From positions 1 through 34,629 of the forward strand of contig JACQUW010000270.1 of NCBI GenBank assembly GCA_016210115.1: DNA of 34,629 nt, in the 5' to 3' direction. The first letter of the stretch is position 1. Each line of letters begins with the position of its first letter. A program made the position numbers and the translations under genes. Below are positions 16,403 through 23,870 of this stretch, one piece after another. The notes beneath the pieces are model-generated. The model made no database searches. It was not told where the DNA came from and worked only from the letters and a program-made list of their open reading frames with translations. Source of the stretch: Deltaproteobacteria bacterium. Its GTDB lineage: Bacteria > Desulfobacterota > Binatia > UBA9968.

Positions 16403-17512
16403 TTATTCCCGCCCCCACACCCTCGCAGCGGTCTGTACCACAAGCTCAAGTTTGCGCCACTGCTCATCTTCGGTGAGAAGGTTTCCCTCCAGCGTCGAGG
16501 CAAAGCCGCATTGGGGACTCAGCGCAAGGTTTTCGAGGGGCACGTACCTGCTGGCTTCCTCGATGCGCCTGGCCAGTTGACCTGGCGATTCGAGGTTCGG
16601 CAGCTTGCTGCTTACGAGTCCGAGAACAACCATTTTGCCGCGCGGCACGCACCGCAAGGGCTCGAAGGTGCCGGCCCGCTCCGATTCATATTCGAGCAAG
16701 AAAGCGTTCACCTCAAGCTGCCCGAAGAGCTTCTCCGCGATCGCGTCGTAGCCGCCTTCGGCATACCACTGGCTGCGATTATTGCCCCGGCAGAGGTGGA
16801 TAGCCAATGTAACGTCCGGCCGTCCGGCGCCCTCGATGCAGGCGTTATCGGCTCGAATCGCCTCCTCCAGCGCCTGCTCTGGATCCACCCCCATCTCGCT
16901 CTTGATGTAGTTTCGCCACTTCGGATCGATGTAGTAGCTGTAGCGCGGCGCGTCGATTTGCACGTACTGGACTCCTTCTTTCATGAGTGCCTGAATCTCC
17001 GCCTTGATGATTGGCACAATGTCCCAAAGGAGGGCGGAGTGGGTGCTATAGAACCTGTCGGTGACACCCCGCTTATAAGAAATGGCCGGAAATTGATTCG
17101 CGGTGGGAAGAGTGATCTTGATGTCCCCGGGGCTATGCCGTTTCATGAAACCAACCTCGTGCTGGGTTAGTCGCTTGAGCTGTTTAATCTTTCCCACGAC
17201 TATGCCGGGAACGCTCATGGGCTGAGTGGATGCGCCAGTGGCGCCGGCCTCCCAGGTCCGCGGCAGGGTGTCGCCTTCGTCGATACCCTGCACTGAATCG
17301 TTGAAGTCGCTCATGAAATTGCGCCGCCGAAACTCGCCGTCCGTGAAGATCTTAAGTCCAACCTCCGATTGCCTCTCGAGCACCCGCTTGATGTGTTTGT
17401 CTTCCAGCGCGCGCCGCTGGTCACGATCAAACTGGTGATCTGCGTGCGCCTGCACCAGCTCCGGCGGCCGCAGCAGGCTCCCCACATGCTCAGCACGATA
17501 TCGAGTCGCCAT
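16403..17512 (-). CDS. cobalamin-independent methionine synthase (MetE C-terminal domain) family protein
   Basis: 369 residues from ATG 17512, with GGAGG eight bases upstream; an in-frame start at 17584 lacks such a site. The protein is one MetE-like TIM barrel with the zinc ligand pattern HLC (His239, Cys241), Glu274 and Cys335 in SPQCGF. The N-terminus AEHVGSLLRPPEL is typical of the stand-alone branch, related also to epoxyalkane:coenzyme M transferase. MetE of full length is about 750 residues, so this lacks the N-terminal barrel. It probably activates a thiol for methyl or alkyl transfer; whether the acceptor is homocysteine is not shown. The partner gene downstream is a zinc-ribbon protein of unknown role. 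Confidence 0.85.
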   Translation of the reverse strand: MATRYRAEHVGSLLRPPELVQAHADHQFDRDQRRALEDKHIKRVLERQSEVGLKIFTDGEFRRRNFMSDFNDSVQGIDEGDTLPRTWEAGATGASTQPMSVPGIVVGKIKQLKRLTQHEVGFMKRHSPGDIKITLPTANQFPAISYKRGVTDRFYSTHSALLWDIVPIIKAEIQALMKEGVQYVQIDAPRYSYYIDPKWRNYIKSEMGVDPEQALEEAIRADNACIEGAGRPDVTLAIHLCRGNNRSQWYAEGGYDAIAEKLFGQLEVNAFLLEYESERAGTFEPLRCVPRGKMVVLGLVSSKLPNLESPGQLARRIEEASRYVPLENLALSPQCGFASTLEGNLLTEDEQWRKLELVVQTAARVWGRE

Positions 17513-18061
17513 TGCGAGTCCTCCATCTGGGAAAAAGGTTGGTCTGGCGCCAAACTCTTTATCATGGAAGCCAAAAACGGGCAATGTGATCCCGTCAAGC
17601 CTTTCCGGATCTCAGAATTTGGCCGAAAGAACACCGTTCCGGTCCCGGACCGCTGCGCGTTTTTTCTGTTCGCTCCTTTTGTCGATCCTCAAAGACCCGC
17701 AGACGCGAAATGACCGGATAGACGGAATACGCGGAGTCCGGTCCGGTAGCGTCGCTTGACGCTTAGGCGCGACTTCGAATAAGGTTGGTAGCGACCTACG
17801 GCAGCGAAGTCGCCCTGACGGTCCGGATTGTTGCGGTCAATTCTTGTCTAATCGGAGCAAAAGAAGGCAGGCAGCGGAGATGCCAAGAGAGGTTTGATTT
17901 TTCTTTTGTGCGGGGAATGATTGCCGGCGTCTTAATCTCTCCAGCCTTCACGCAAGAGCCTTTTTACAAAGGAATTGAAGGAGGTCCTGAAATAGCCGCG
18001 GATCCGCCGGCCTTCTCTTCGATAACTTCAAGAACCGTTTCCGTCCAGAGAGGAGAGATTC
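17513..18061. other. 549-base divergent gap without a supported gene
   Basis: The gap lies between the MetE-like gene (minus) and the CocE-like gene (plus). A 105-codon plus-strand frame from 17785 crosses into the CocE start and has no recognisable features, so I do not call it. The only clear structure is the palindromic element at 17740-17826. Promoters for both genes must lie here, but I could not pick one with confidence. Confidence 0.6.
17740..17826. repeat. REP/MITE-like palindromic element with 7-bp flanking direct repeats
   Basis: Two hairpins lie back to back: AGCGTC-gctt-GACGCT (17748-17763), and GCGACTTCG/CGAAGTCGC (17769-17777 with 17805-17813), which contains an inner GTAG-cgac-CTAC stem. 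The pair is bracketed by two copies of GGTCCGG (17740-17746 and 17820-17826). This layout is like a small non-coding mobile repeat with target duplication, but one copy in one window cannot prove it. Confidence 0.4.
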
Positions 18062-19807
18062 GTGTTTACGCAACAATGGAAGACCTCCGAGCGTCAATAT
18101 GAGGTTTCGGTGGAGCGGGATGTCCGCATTCCCGTCCGGGATGGGACCATTCTCGTCGGCGACCTTTTTCGCCCCGCTGCCGAGGGAAAGTTTCCGGTGG
18201 TTGTTTCGGCGCATCCTTACAACTGTGAGATCCAGACCGCTCCGCTTCGTCCCATCGGGTATGGGAACCTGCGCGGCTACATCGAGGCGGGAGATCCGGC
18301 ATTCTACGTGCGCCGCGGTTATGTCCAGGCGATCATCAACGTGCGGGGAACCGGCAAGTCTCAGGGGGAATTTCAAATGATGGGCCCGCTTGAAGTGCAA
18401 GACGTTTGCGATGCGATCCAGTGGGCGGCGGCCCAGCCCTGGAGCGATGGGAACGTCGGGATGTTTGGAGTTTCTTATTTTGCCTGGCTGCAAATTCAGG
18501 TGGCCGCTCTCAATCCGCCCCATCTGAAGGCAATCTTTGCTCCGTGGGGCGCAACGGACTTTTATCGCGATGTCTTTTACCATGGCGGCATGCTGGCTCA
18601 CGGCTTCCTGCGCCACTGGAGCCTGAATTGGGATAACCCGCGGCCGATAAGCTGGTGCCGGGAAAAGTGGGGTGAGGAGCGCTACCGGCAGGCAATTGAA
18701 GCAGCGCTGCACGACGAAGACATCGTCGCGGTGGCGGATTTGCGGCACGTCCTGGAGAACCCGGACAAGGGGAAAAACCCCGCTGTTGTGGACGTCATCT
18801 TAAATACTCTCGATGGCGAATACTACCAGGAGAGAAACGTCAATTACCAGGATGCGCGCACGCCCGCTTTCCTGGGGGCGTGCTGGGGCATGTATGGGCT
18901 TCATCTTCCCGGTGCCTTTCGAACGTGGAAGCATTGGAAAGGACCTAAAAAGATGGTGATCAGTCCTCCGCTCTATCTGGACAGACCGGTGTACCAGTAT
19001 CAGTACGAGTCACTGCGCTGGTTTGACTATTGGCTTAAGGGAATCGAAAACGAGGTGATGGATGACCCTCCGGTCCGCCTGTTTATCTCTCCCACAGCAG
19101 AGTGGAAGGCCGCCAGCGATTGGCCTTTGCCGGAAACTCGCTGGACGCCGTTTTACTTCCATGCCGGTGGGCTGTTAAGCGAGCACGAACTATGGCCTGA
19201 CGAAGGATGCGACAATTTTGAAGACTCTACTTTCGTCCACGGAGAGTTAACCTACTGGACGCCTCCGCTCGTGGAACAAACAGAGCTGATCGGCCCTGTG
19301 GTGCTGGACGTATATGGATCTAGTAGCGACACGGAGATGTTTCTCTTCGCCACGCTTCTCCTCATGGACCGCGACGGCCGCGTGCAGGAGCTCACGCGCG
19401 GCTGGTTTCGCGGCTCTCACCGAACCTTGCGCTCGGACTCTGATCCCTGGGAGCCGATACTGGCCCATACGAAACGAGAGCCCCTCGAGCCCGGAAAAGT
19501 TTATGAGCTGCGCTTCAGCATGGTTCCCACGGCTCGCCTTTTCCTCGCAGGCGAGCGGATCGGCGTGCGCATCAAGGGAGCCGATAATGAGAAATCCGAC
19601 GACCGCCTGCAACAAATCGCGCGGGGATGCCTGTGGCGCCAGAGTCCATGGAGGATGACCTTTTACCACGAGGAATCTCATCCGTCGCATGTTCTGCTTC
19701 CGATTACCGGCGGTAATCTGGTGGGAACGTTTCTTTCCGGGGGAAAGTTACCCGATCTGGAGGCAGGAGAGAAACCTTACGCCAAGTTTCACATGCCGAA
19801 GGAATAG
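18062..19807 (+). CDS. CocE/NonD family hydrolase
   Basis: 581 residues starting at GTG 18062 with GAGAGGAGAG just upstream. The N-terminal alpha/beta-hydrolase domain (S15 peptidase-like) begins with VRIPVRDGTILVGDLFRP and has the nucleophile Ser138 in GVSYFAW. The C-terminal jelly-roll domain (from about residue 375, starting near FYFHAGGLLSE) matches the X-Pro dipeptidyl-peptidase C-terminal type. Members hydrolyse esters (cocaine esterase), acylated antibiotics or N-terminal dipeptides; the substrate here is unknown. No signal peptide is visible, so it is probably cytoplasmic. It stands alone, with a hairpin behind it. Confidence 0.88.
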   Translation: MFTQQWKTSERQYEVSVERDVRIPVRDGTILVGDLFRPAAEGKFPVVVSAHPYNCEIQTAPLRPIGYGNLRGYIEAGDPAFYVRRGYVQAIINVRGTGKSQGEFQMMGPLEVQDVCDAIQWAAAQPWSDGNVGMFGVSYFAWLQIQVAALNPPHLKAIFAPWGATDFYRDVFYHGGMLAHGFLRHWSLNWDNPRPISWCREKWGEERYRQAIEAALHDEDIVAVADLRHVLENPDKGKNPAVVDVILNTLDGEYYQERNVNYQDARTPAFLGACWGMYGLHLPGAFRTWKHWKGPKKMVISPPLYLDRPVYQYQYESLRWFDYWLKGIENEVMDDPPVRLFISPTAEWKAASDWPLPETRWTPFYFHAGGLLSEHELWPDEGCDNFEDSTFVHGELTYWTPPLVEQTELIGPVVLDVYGSSSDTEMFLFATLLLMDRDGRVQELTRGWFRGSHRTLRSDSDPWEPILAHTKREPLEPGKVYELRFSMVPTARLFLAGERIGVRIKGADNEKSDDRLQQIARGCLWRQSPWRMTFYHEESHPSHVLLPITGGNLVGTFLSGGKLPDLEAGEKPYAKFHMPKE

Positions 19808-19824
19808 CACCGGGTCAAAGGCTC

Positions 19825-19847
19825 GGCTCGCAAAACAGACGCGAGCC
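19825..19847 (+). terminator. hairpin after the CocE-like gene
   Basis: GGCTCGC and GCGAGCC form a perfect 7-bp stem with a 9-base loop, 17 bases after the stop. No T run follows, so termination is plausible but unproven. Confidence 0.35.
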
Positions 19848-20000
19848 TAACAGCCGCTTGCGGAAGCTGCGAGTGAAAAAAGGTTGCCAGCATCACGGTT
19901 CCCTGGTAATGGTTAAGCACCGGGGCCGCCTGAGTCTGTGGAGAATCAATTGGATCGGATGGATTAGAGAAAAATCCCGCGGGGTTGAAGGGAGAGTTCC

Positions 20001-20390
20001 ATGTTAGCTTTTCATCATCATGTTTTTGTCTGCACGAATCGCAAACCAGACGACGATGGCTGCTGCGCGGCCAGAGGGTCCGAGCAAGTTCTGGAGAAAT
20101 TCCGCGCCGGCATCCGAGCCCGCAACCTCCAGGGGGATGTCCACGTGACGGCATGCGGCTCGCTTGGAACCTGCGGCCACGGCCCAAATATGGTCGTTTA
20201 TCCAGACGGGACCTGGTATTCCGGCGTAACGGTGAACGATATCGATGAAATCATCGAGCAGCATTTAGTCGCGGGCAAGGTGGTGGAACGACTCGCCTGG
20301 CTGGACACGGATCTCCTGCGACAGACTATTGCGGATAATCGGGCGAAATCTCAGAGTCGAAAGCAGGCGGAGCCTTCCAGCTCAAAGTAA
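20001..20390 (+). CDS. thioredoxin-like [2Fe-2S] ferredoxin
   Basis: 129 residues with GGGAGAG upstream of the ATG. The cysteine pattern is that of the thioredoxin-fold 2Fe-2S ferredoxins (NuoE-like, Aquifex Fd4 type): a first Cys in VFVCTNRK, then CC in DDDGCCAARG, and later ACGSLGTCGHGPNMVVYP. The N-terminal HHHVFVCTN start is common in this family. It is likely a soluble electron carrier. The following gene, an SbcD-like phosphoesterase, starts 55 bases downstream and may be in the same transcript. The last 20 residues are Lys/Ser-rich and look disordered. Confidence 0.87.
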   Translation: MLAFHHHVFVCTNRKPDDDGCCAARGSEQVLEKFRAGIRARNLQGDVHVTACGSLGTCGHGPNMVVYPDGTWYSGVTVNDIDEIIEQHLVAGKVVERLAWLDTDLLRQTIADNRAKSQSRKQAEPSSSK

Positions 20391-20445
20391 TGTTTGTAAT
20401 CCAAGAAACCCTTTTTTGTTTCTCAGACAGAGGCGGCGTTCTGAC

Positions 20446-21234
20446 ATGAGTCTGGCTACTTCCCGTGAAATCGTGCTCGTTCACAGCTCAGACTTACATC
20501 TGGGCACCGATTACAGCTTTGGTCCGGCCCGCTCCCACAGGCTATCGGTTCTCCGCGACGTTCTGGAGACCGCCTCGGCGGTTCGAGCCGATCTCGTGGT
20601 TCTGGCCGGTGATACGTTTGACCACAATCGCCAGCCATCTCAACTGCTCGAGCGAGCCGTGGGGATCATGCGCGAGTTCGCCGCGCCGATCGTCATCCTG
20701 CCCGGCAACCACGATCCGCTGACGCCCGACTCCGTTTATCGGCGCGCCGAGATGGCAGGTGCTGCGAATGTATGCGTCCTGGGGTTAACCGTCGAAGAAG
20801 GCGTGGTTTTTTCCGGCCTGGGACTGGAGGTCTGGGGCCGTGCACACCTCGATTATACAGATATGGCGCCGCTGCGCGAGCCGCGCTCGCGCTCAACTCG
20901 CTGGCAACTCGCTGCCGCTCACGGTCACTATGTTGAGGCGCCAGCCGAGCCGGGGCAGTTGCTCGGTTCCTGGCTGATTTGCCGCGACGAAATCATCGCG
21001 ACAGGCTCTGATTACGTCGCCCTGGGACATTGGAATCGACCGGCCCGAGTGGGTGGCCATACAATTCATGCCTACTACTCGGGCTCACCGGATCATGCCG
21101 GCACAGTCAACGTCGTTCGCTTTGGACGAAACGGCGGCGTTGAGGTGAGCCAGGCTGCATTGAGTAATTCCGCGCCACCGATGGAAGCCGATCGATCCTC
21201 GACTGTGAGCTTCCACTCAAGCGCGAAAATCTGA
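20446..21234 (+). CDS. metallophosphoesterase (SbcD/Mre11-like DNA repair exonuclease family)
   Basis: 262 residues from ATG 20446. An in-frame start at 20329 lies inside the ferredoxin gene and gives an unlikely Arg-rich leader. Metal-site motifs occur in order: SSDLHLG, GDTFDHN, GNHDP, AHGHY and ALGHWN. The last motif is usually GHxH; here the final His is Asn, so one metal ligand may differ. The C-terminal capping part of full SbcD (about 400 residues) is missing, and there is no sbcC next to it. It may be a nuclease or another phosphodiesterase. It ends five bases from the convergent dehydrogenase gene. Confidence 0.82.
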   Translation: MSLATSREIVLVHSSDLHLGTDYSFGPARSHRLSVLRDVLETASAVRADLVVLAGDTFDHNRQPSQLLERAVGIMREFAAPIVILPGNHDPLTPDSVYRRAEMAGAANVCVLGLTVEEGVVFSGLGLEVWGRAHLDYTDMAPLREPRSRSTRWQLAAAHGHYVEAPAEPGQLLGSWLICRDEIIATGSDYVALGHWNRPARVGGHTIHAYYSGSPDHAGTVNVVRFGRNGGVEVSQAALSNSAPPMEADRSSTVSFHSSAKI

Positions 21235-21239
21235 CCTAA

Positions 21240-22202
21240 CTAAGGCAACGGCTGGACTGGATTTTTGGGGCTTTTCCCTTCCAGGACCCTAATAACTTCC
21301 TCCGCCGCCCCCCACTCACCCCTTTTTGAAGCTTCCCGCGTAATGGCTCCCAGATGGGGCGTGAAAATGACGTTATCCAACAGGAATAAAGGATGGTTAT
21401 GGGGTGGCGGCTCGTTTTCCATGACATCCAGCGCAGCCCCTTGAATTTCTTTTCGTTGCAGCACCCGATGAAGGCTGTCTTCGTCCACGATCCCACCGCG
21501 AGCCGTATTGATAAGATACGCCGAGGGTCTCATGAGCGAGAGTTCTTCGGCGCCGATCATTCTTTTCGTCTCATCCGTCAAGGGACAGTGGATCGTGACG
21601 AAGTCGGACCCGGCGAGCAGTTCGTTCAAGCCAACCCAGCGCCCTCCCAGAGCGGTTACATGAGATTCGGGGATATAGGGGTCATAAACCAGTAAAGACA
21701 TTTCGAAAGCGCGGGCTCGCAGGGCCAGTCTCGTCCCTATATTGCCCATACCGATAATCCCAATGGTTTTACCGGCGAGCTCCGTGCCGACGAATCGGAG
21801 ATAGTCTCCCCAACGGTTTTCCTTCACGGTCCTGTTGGCTTCTATCGTGTGGCGAACCAGGGCTATGAGATGGCCGAAGACCAATTCGGCAACTGAAACA
21901 GAATTGCTCCCAGGCATATTGGTCACCCAGATTCTATGATCTTTCGCTGCCTTCAGGTCGACTCTAGAAGGATCAACCCCGACTCCCGTACGCGCTACGA
22001 TCTTGAGCCTGCCCCGGCTCATTTCCATGTGGGCTCGTGTAATCTTCCCTTTTCGGCTGATAACGCCGTCGACCTGAGAAGCTTCGCTATTCCACCGTTC
22101 CGGCTCAACCCAGGGGTCTACGACCACGATTTCCACCCGCGAGCCAAGCCACTCGATCAGGTCCGGCTGGAATTTTTCAACTAATACTCGGCCCAGAGAC
22201 AT
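21240..22202 (-). CDS. D-2-hydroxyacid dehydrogenase (phosphoglycerate dehydrogenase-like)
   Basis: 320 residues. The NAD-binding motif GMGNIG is at 151-156. The catalytic triad of the family is complete: Arg235 in INTARGGIVDE, Glu264 in MENEPP and His283 in TPHLGA. The protein has only the two-domain catalytic core, with no ACT or ASB regulatory domain, so it may be a phosphoglycerate, glycerate or other 2-hydroxyacid dehydrogenase. It is divergent from the VOC gene and convergent with the phosphoesterase gene. Nothing around it belongs to serine synthesis, apart from the distant cysE. Confidence 0.88.
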   Translation of the reverse strand: MSLGRVLVEKFQPDLIEWLGSRVEIVVVDPWVEPERWNSEASQVDGVISRKGKITRAHMEMSRGRLKIVARTGVGVDPSRVDLKAAKDHRIWVTNMPGSNSVSVAELVFGHLIALVRHTIEANRTVKENRWGDYLRFVGTELAGKTIGIIGMGNIGTRLALRARAFEMSLLVYDPYIPESHVTALGGRWVGLNELLAGSDFVTIHCPLTDETKRMIGAEELSLMRPSAYLINTARGGIVDEDSLHRVLQRKEIQGAALDVMENEPPPHNHPLFLLDNVIFTPHLGAITREASKRGEWGAAEEVIRVLEGKSPKNPVQPLP

Positions 22203-22293
22203 AGATCCACCTTAGAGATTTTCGTTCACAGTAAGCCACTTTAGAATTGTCTTGCCAGGAAGTCGATCCGTATTCTAGCATTGAATTGCGCCC

Positions 22294-22321
22294 TTGACGT
22301 GCTGCCGCCCTCTGCTATTTT
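22294..22321 (+). promoter_or_regulatory. likely promoter of the VOC gene
   Basis: TTGACG (22294-22299) and TATTTT (22316-22321) are 16 bases apart and lie 34 bases before the ATG at 22356, in the divergent gap between the dehydrogenase and the VOC gene. Confidence 0.42.
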
Positions 22322-22355
22322 CAGTTTTTGCTCTTCGCGCGAAAGGAGGACCTGT

Positions 22356-22913
22356 ATGGCTCTGGACATGGAGAAACTGAGAAAGATGACCCCGCCGCCG
22401 GGATTACCGTTTAAAATTCAGAGGCTGGGACATGTGGTCTTGATGGTGAGCGACCTCGAACGCTCCGTGACTTTCTACACGCAGGTCTTGGGATTCAAAG
22501 TGTCGGACATCTATTCCGAAGATCTTCAGCCCGGAGGCTTCGCCTTTCTTCGCTGTAGCACGGACCATCACACAATTGCGCTGGTGGGCGCGGGTTCGGG
22601 AGAATCGAAACATCTTGAATTGCATCACATCGCATTCGAGGTTGCCACTCTCGAGGAGGTCTTTCGCCTCCGTGCTCGCTTGCGCGAGCTTGGAGTTCCG
22701 ATCATATTTGAGGGACGACGGCGGGCGGGCTGTCAGACTTCGGTAGAGCTTCTCGATCCCGACAGGCATAGCATAGAAATCTACTGGGGGCTCGATCAGG
22801 TCGGCACCGACGGTTATGTTCGTCCCTCCAGCGAATGGAAAGGAGTTCCCTCTCTGGAAGAGGCCGTTGCCAATCCGGTGCCCGGCCAGGACATCCGGAT
22901 TGAAAAGCGCTAA
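22356..22913 (+). CDS. VOC superfamily protein (glyoxalase/extradiol dioxygenase-like)
   Basis: 185 residues from ATG 22356, which has AAAGGAGG six bases upstream; an earlier in-frame start at 22281 lacks this. One VOC module begins at RLGHVVLMVSDLERSVTFY. Three likely metal ligands are visible: His in LGHVVL, His in LHHIAFEV and Glu in HSIEIYW, the His-His-Glu set of type I extradiol dioxygenases. Those enzymes usually have two modules of about 300 residues, so this single-module protein could be a small dioxygenase, a lyase or an isomerase. It converges on the HpcH/HpaI aldolase gene, whose product could process a ring-cleavage product; that link is inference. Confidence 0.83.
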   Translation: MALDMEKLRKMTPPPGLPFKIQRLGHVVLMVSDLERSVTFYTQVLGFKVSDIYSEDLQPGGFAFLRCSTDHHTIALVGAGSGESKHLELHHIAFEVATLEEVFRLRARLRELGVPIIFEGRRRAGCQTSVELLDPDRHSIEIYWGLDQVGTDGYVRPSSEWKGVPSLEEAVANPVPGQDIRIEKR

Positions 22914-22930
22914 AGCCTGTCGCGATGACC

Positions 22931-23794
22931 TCAGCTCCGGCGCGCCAGCTTTCTCCCGTGTTCCAGGACGGCAAACGAACGGGGGGCCGGCGGCATGAGG
23001 AAGCGATAGCCGCTCGAGACGAGCCGCTCGATGTTCCTACTGTCCGGATGGGGATGGCCACAGGGGATGTTATGCTCCTTGCAGATCTTGAGAATACTGT
23101 TGATTGCGTGCGCGACCACGGGATGATCGTAATCCCGGGGATGACCTAGTTCCTGGCTGAGATCTCCTTCCCCGATGAGGACCACGCCGATCCCGGGCAC
23201 CTCTTTGAGAATTTTCGGAAGATTATCGATGGCGCGGGTATCTTCGCACTGAATAACGACCAGGATTTCCCCATGAGGAGCCAGCGGCCATACGTCCGCC
23301 CGGCTGTAATATTGCTGTTGAGTCAGTCCCCAATATCGGGCAGCGCGGGCCGGCGCGTCTCCACGAATACCGGCTGGTTTGTAAAGCGGCGCCTCCGCAA
23401 GCCGCGGGTACCGGCAGGCGGCGACGGCATTCCACGCCTCTTCGACCATGCTCACATGGGGAAAGATGACTCCAAAGACGCCGATGTCGAGCACTTGTTT
23501 GGCGATCCACTGATTCATCTCTCCCCCGTTGGGTGGAATTCGAACCATCGGCGTGACCTTGGGGGCGAGCGTCCGGCGCTCAACAATTTCACCGCGATCG
23601 AGCATGTACTGGAGGGCGTGCCTCAAACCGGGAACATCGAGCGGCGCATGCTCCATTTCGAACGCAACACCGTCGAGAGAAGAACTCGCCATCGCGATCG
23701 CGCTCTCGATATCCACCGGTGAAAATGCTACGAAGGCGATCTCGCCCTTTTCCAGGGCTTTGATTATGCCGTTGAGGCGCGGTATTTCTTCCAT
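22931..23794 (-). CDS. HpcH/HpaI family aldolase
   Basis: 287 residues from ATG 23794, preceded by AAAGGAG; a frame extension to 23878 overlaps the divergent gene and is unlikely. Family residues are visible: Arg in MVRIPPN, Glu in VVIQCEDT and Asp in GEGDLSQELG, the metal-binding and pyruvate-binding set of the class II pyruvate aldolases. These cleave 2-oxo-4-hydroxy acids from aromatic meta-cleavage pathways to pyruvate plus an aldehyde or oxo acid. An insert near residues 150-175 (RGDAPARAARYWGLTQ) matches the carbon-dioxide/acyl variants of the family. It is divergent from a LigJ-like hydratase 76 bases away, which fits consecutive steps. Confidence 0.86.
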   Translation of the reverse strand: MEEIPRLNGIIKALEKGEIAFVAFSPVDIESAIAMASSSLDGVAFEMEHAPLDVPGLRHALQYMLDRGEIVERRTLAPKVTPMVRIPPNGGEMNQWIAKQVLDIGVFGVIFPHVSMVEEAWNAVAACRYPRLAEAPLYKPAGIRGDAPARAARYWGLTQQQYYSRADVWPLAPHGEILVVIQCEDTRAIDNLPKILKEVPGIGVVLIGEGDLSQELGHPRDYDHPVVAHAINSILKICKEHNIPCGHPHPDSRNIERLVSSGYRFLMPPAPRSFAVLEHGRKLARRS

Positions 23795-23870
23795 GACGGA
23801 TGCTCCTTTGCGACCGAATGTCAGGCAATCTATAGCAGGCCAACTCAGGTGAAACAATTGGAGAAGACAG

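Noticed and set aside
16345-16503. Longer start for the zinc-ribbon protein
   Set aside because: The extra 53 residues are Arg-rich, overlap the end of the MetE-like gene and lack a ribosome site.
17513-17740. SAM or cobalamin riboswitch before the MetE-like gene
   Set aside because: I looked for the conserved cores on the minus strand and found none.
17785-18102. 105-codon plus-strand frame before the CocE-like gene
   Set aside because: It runs over the palindromic element and into the start of the next gene, has no recognisable motif or ribosome site, and its amino-acid make-up looks random.
17948-18748. 266-codon minus-strand frame opposite the CocE-like gene
   Set aside because: It lies entirely against the conserved hydrolase domain and shows no motif of its own.
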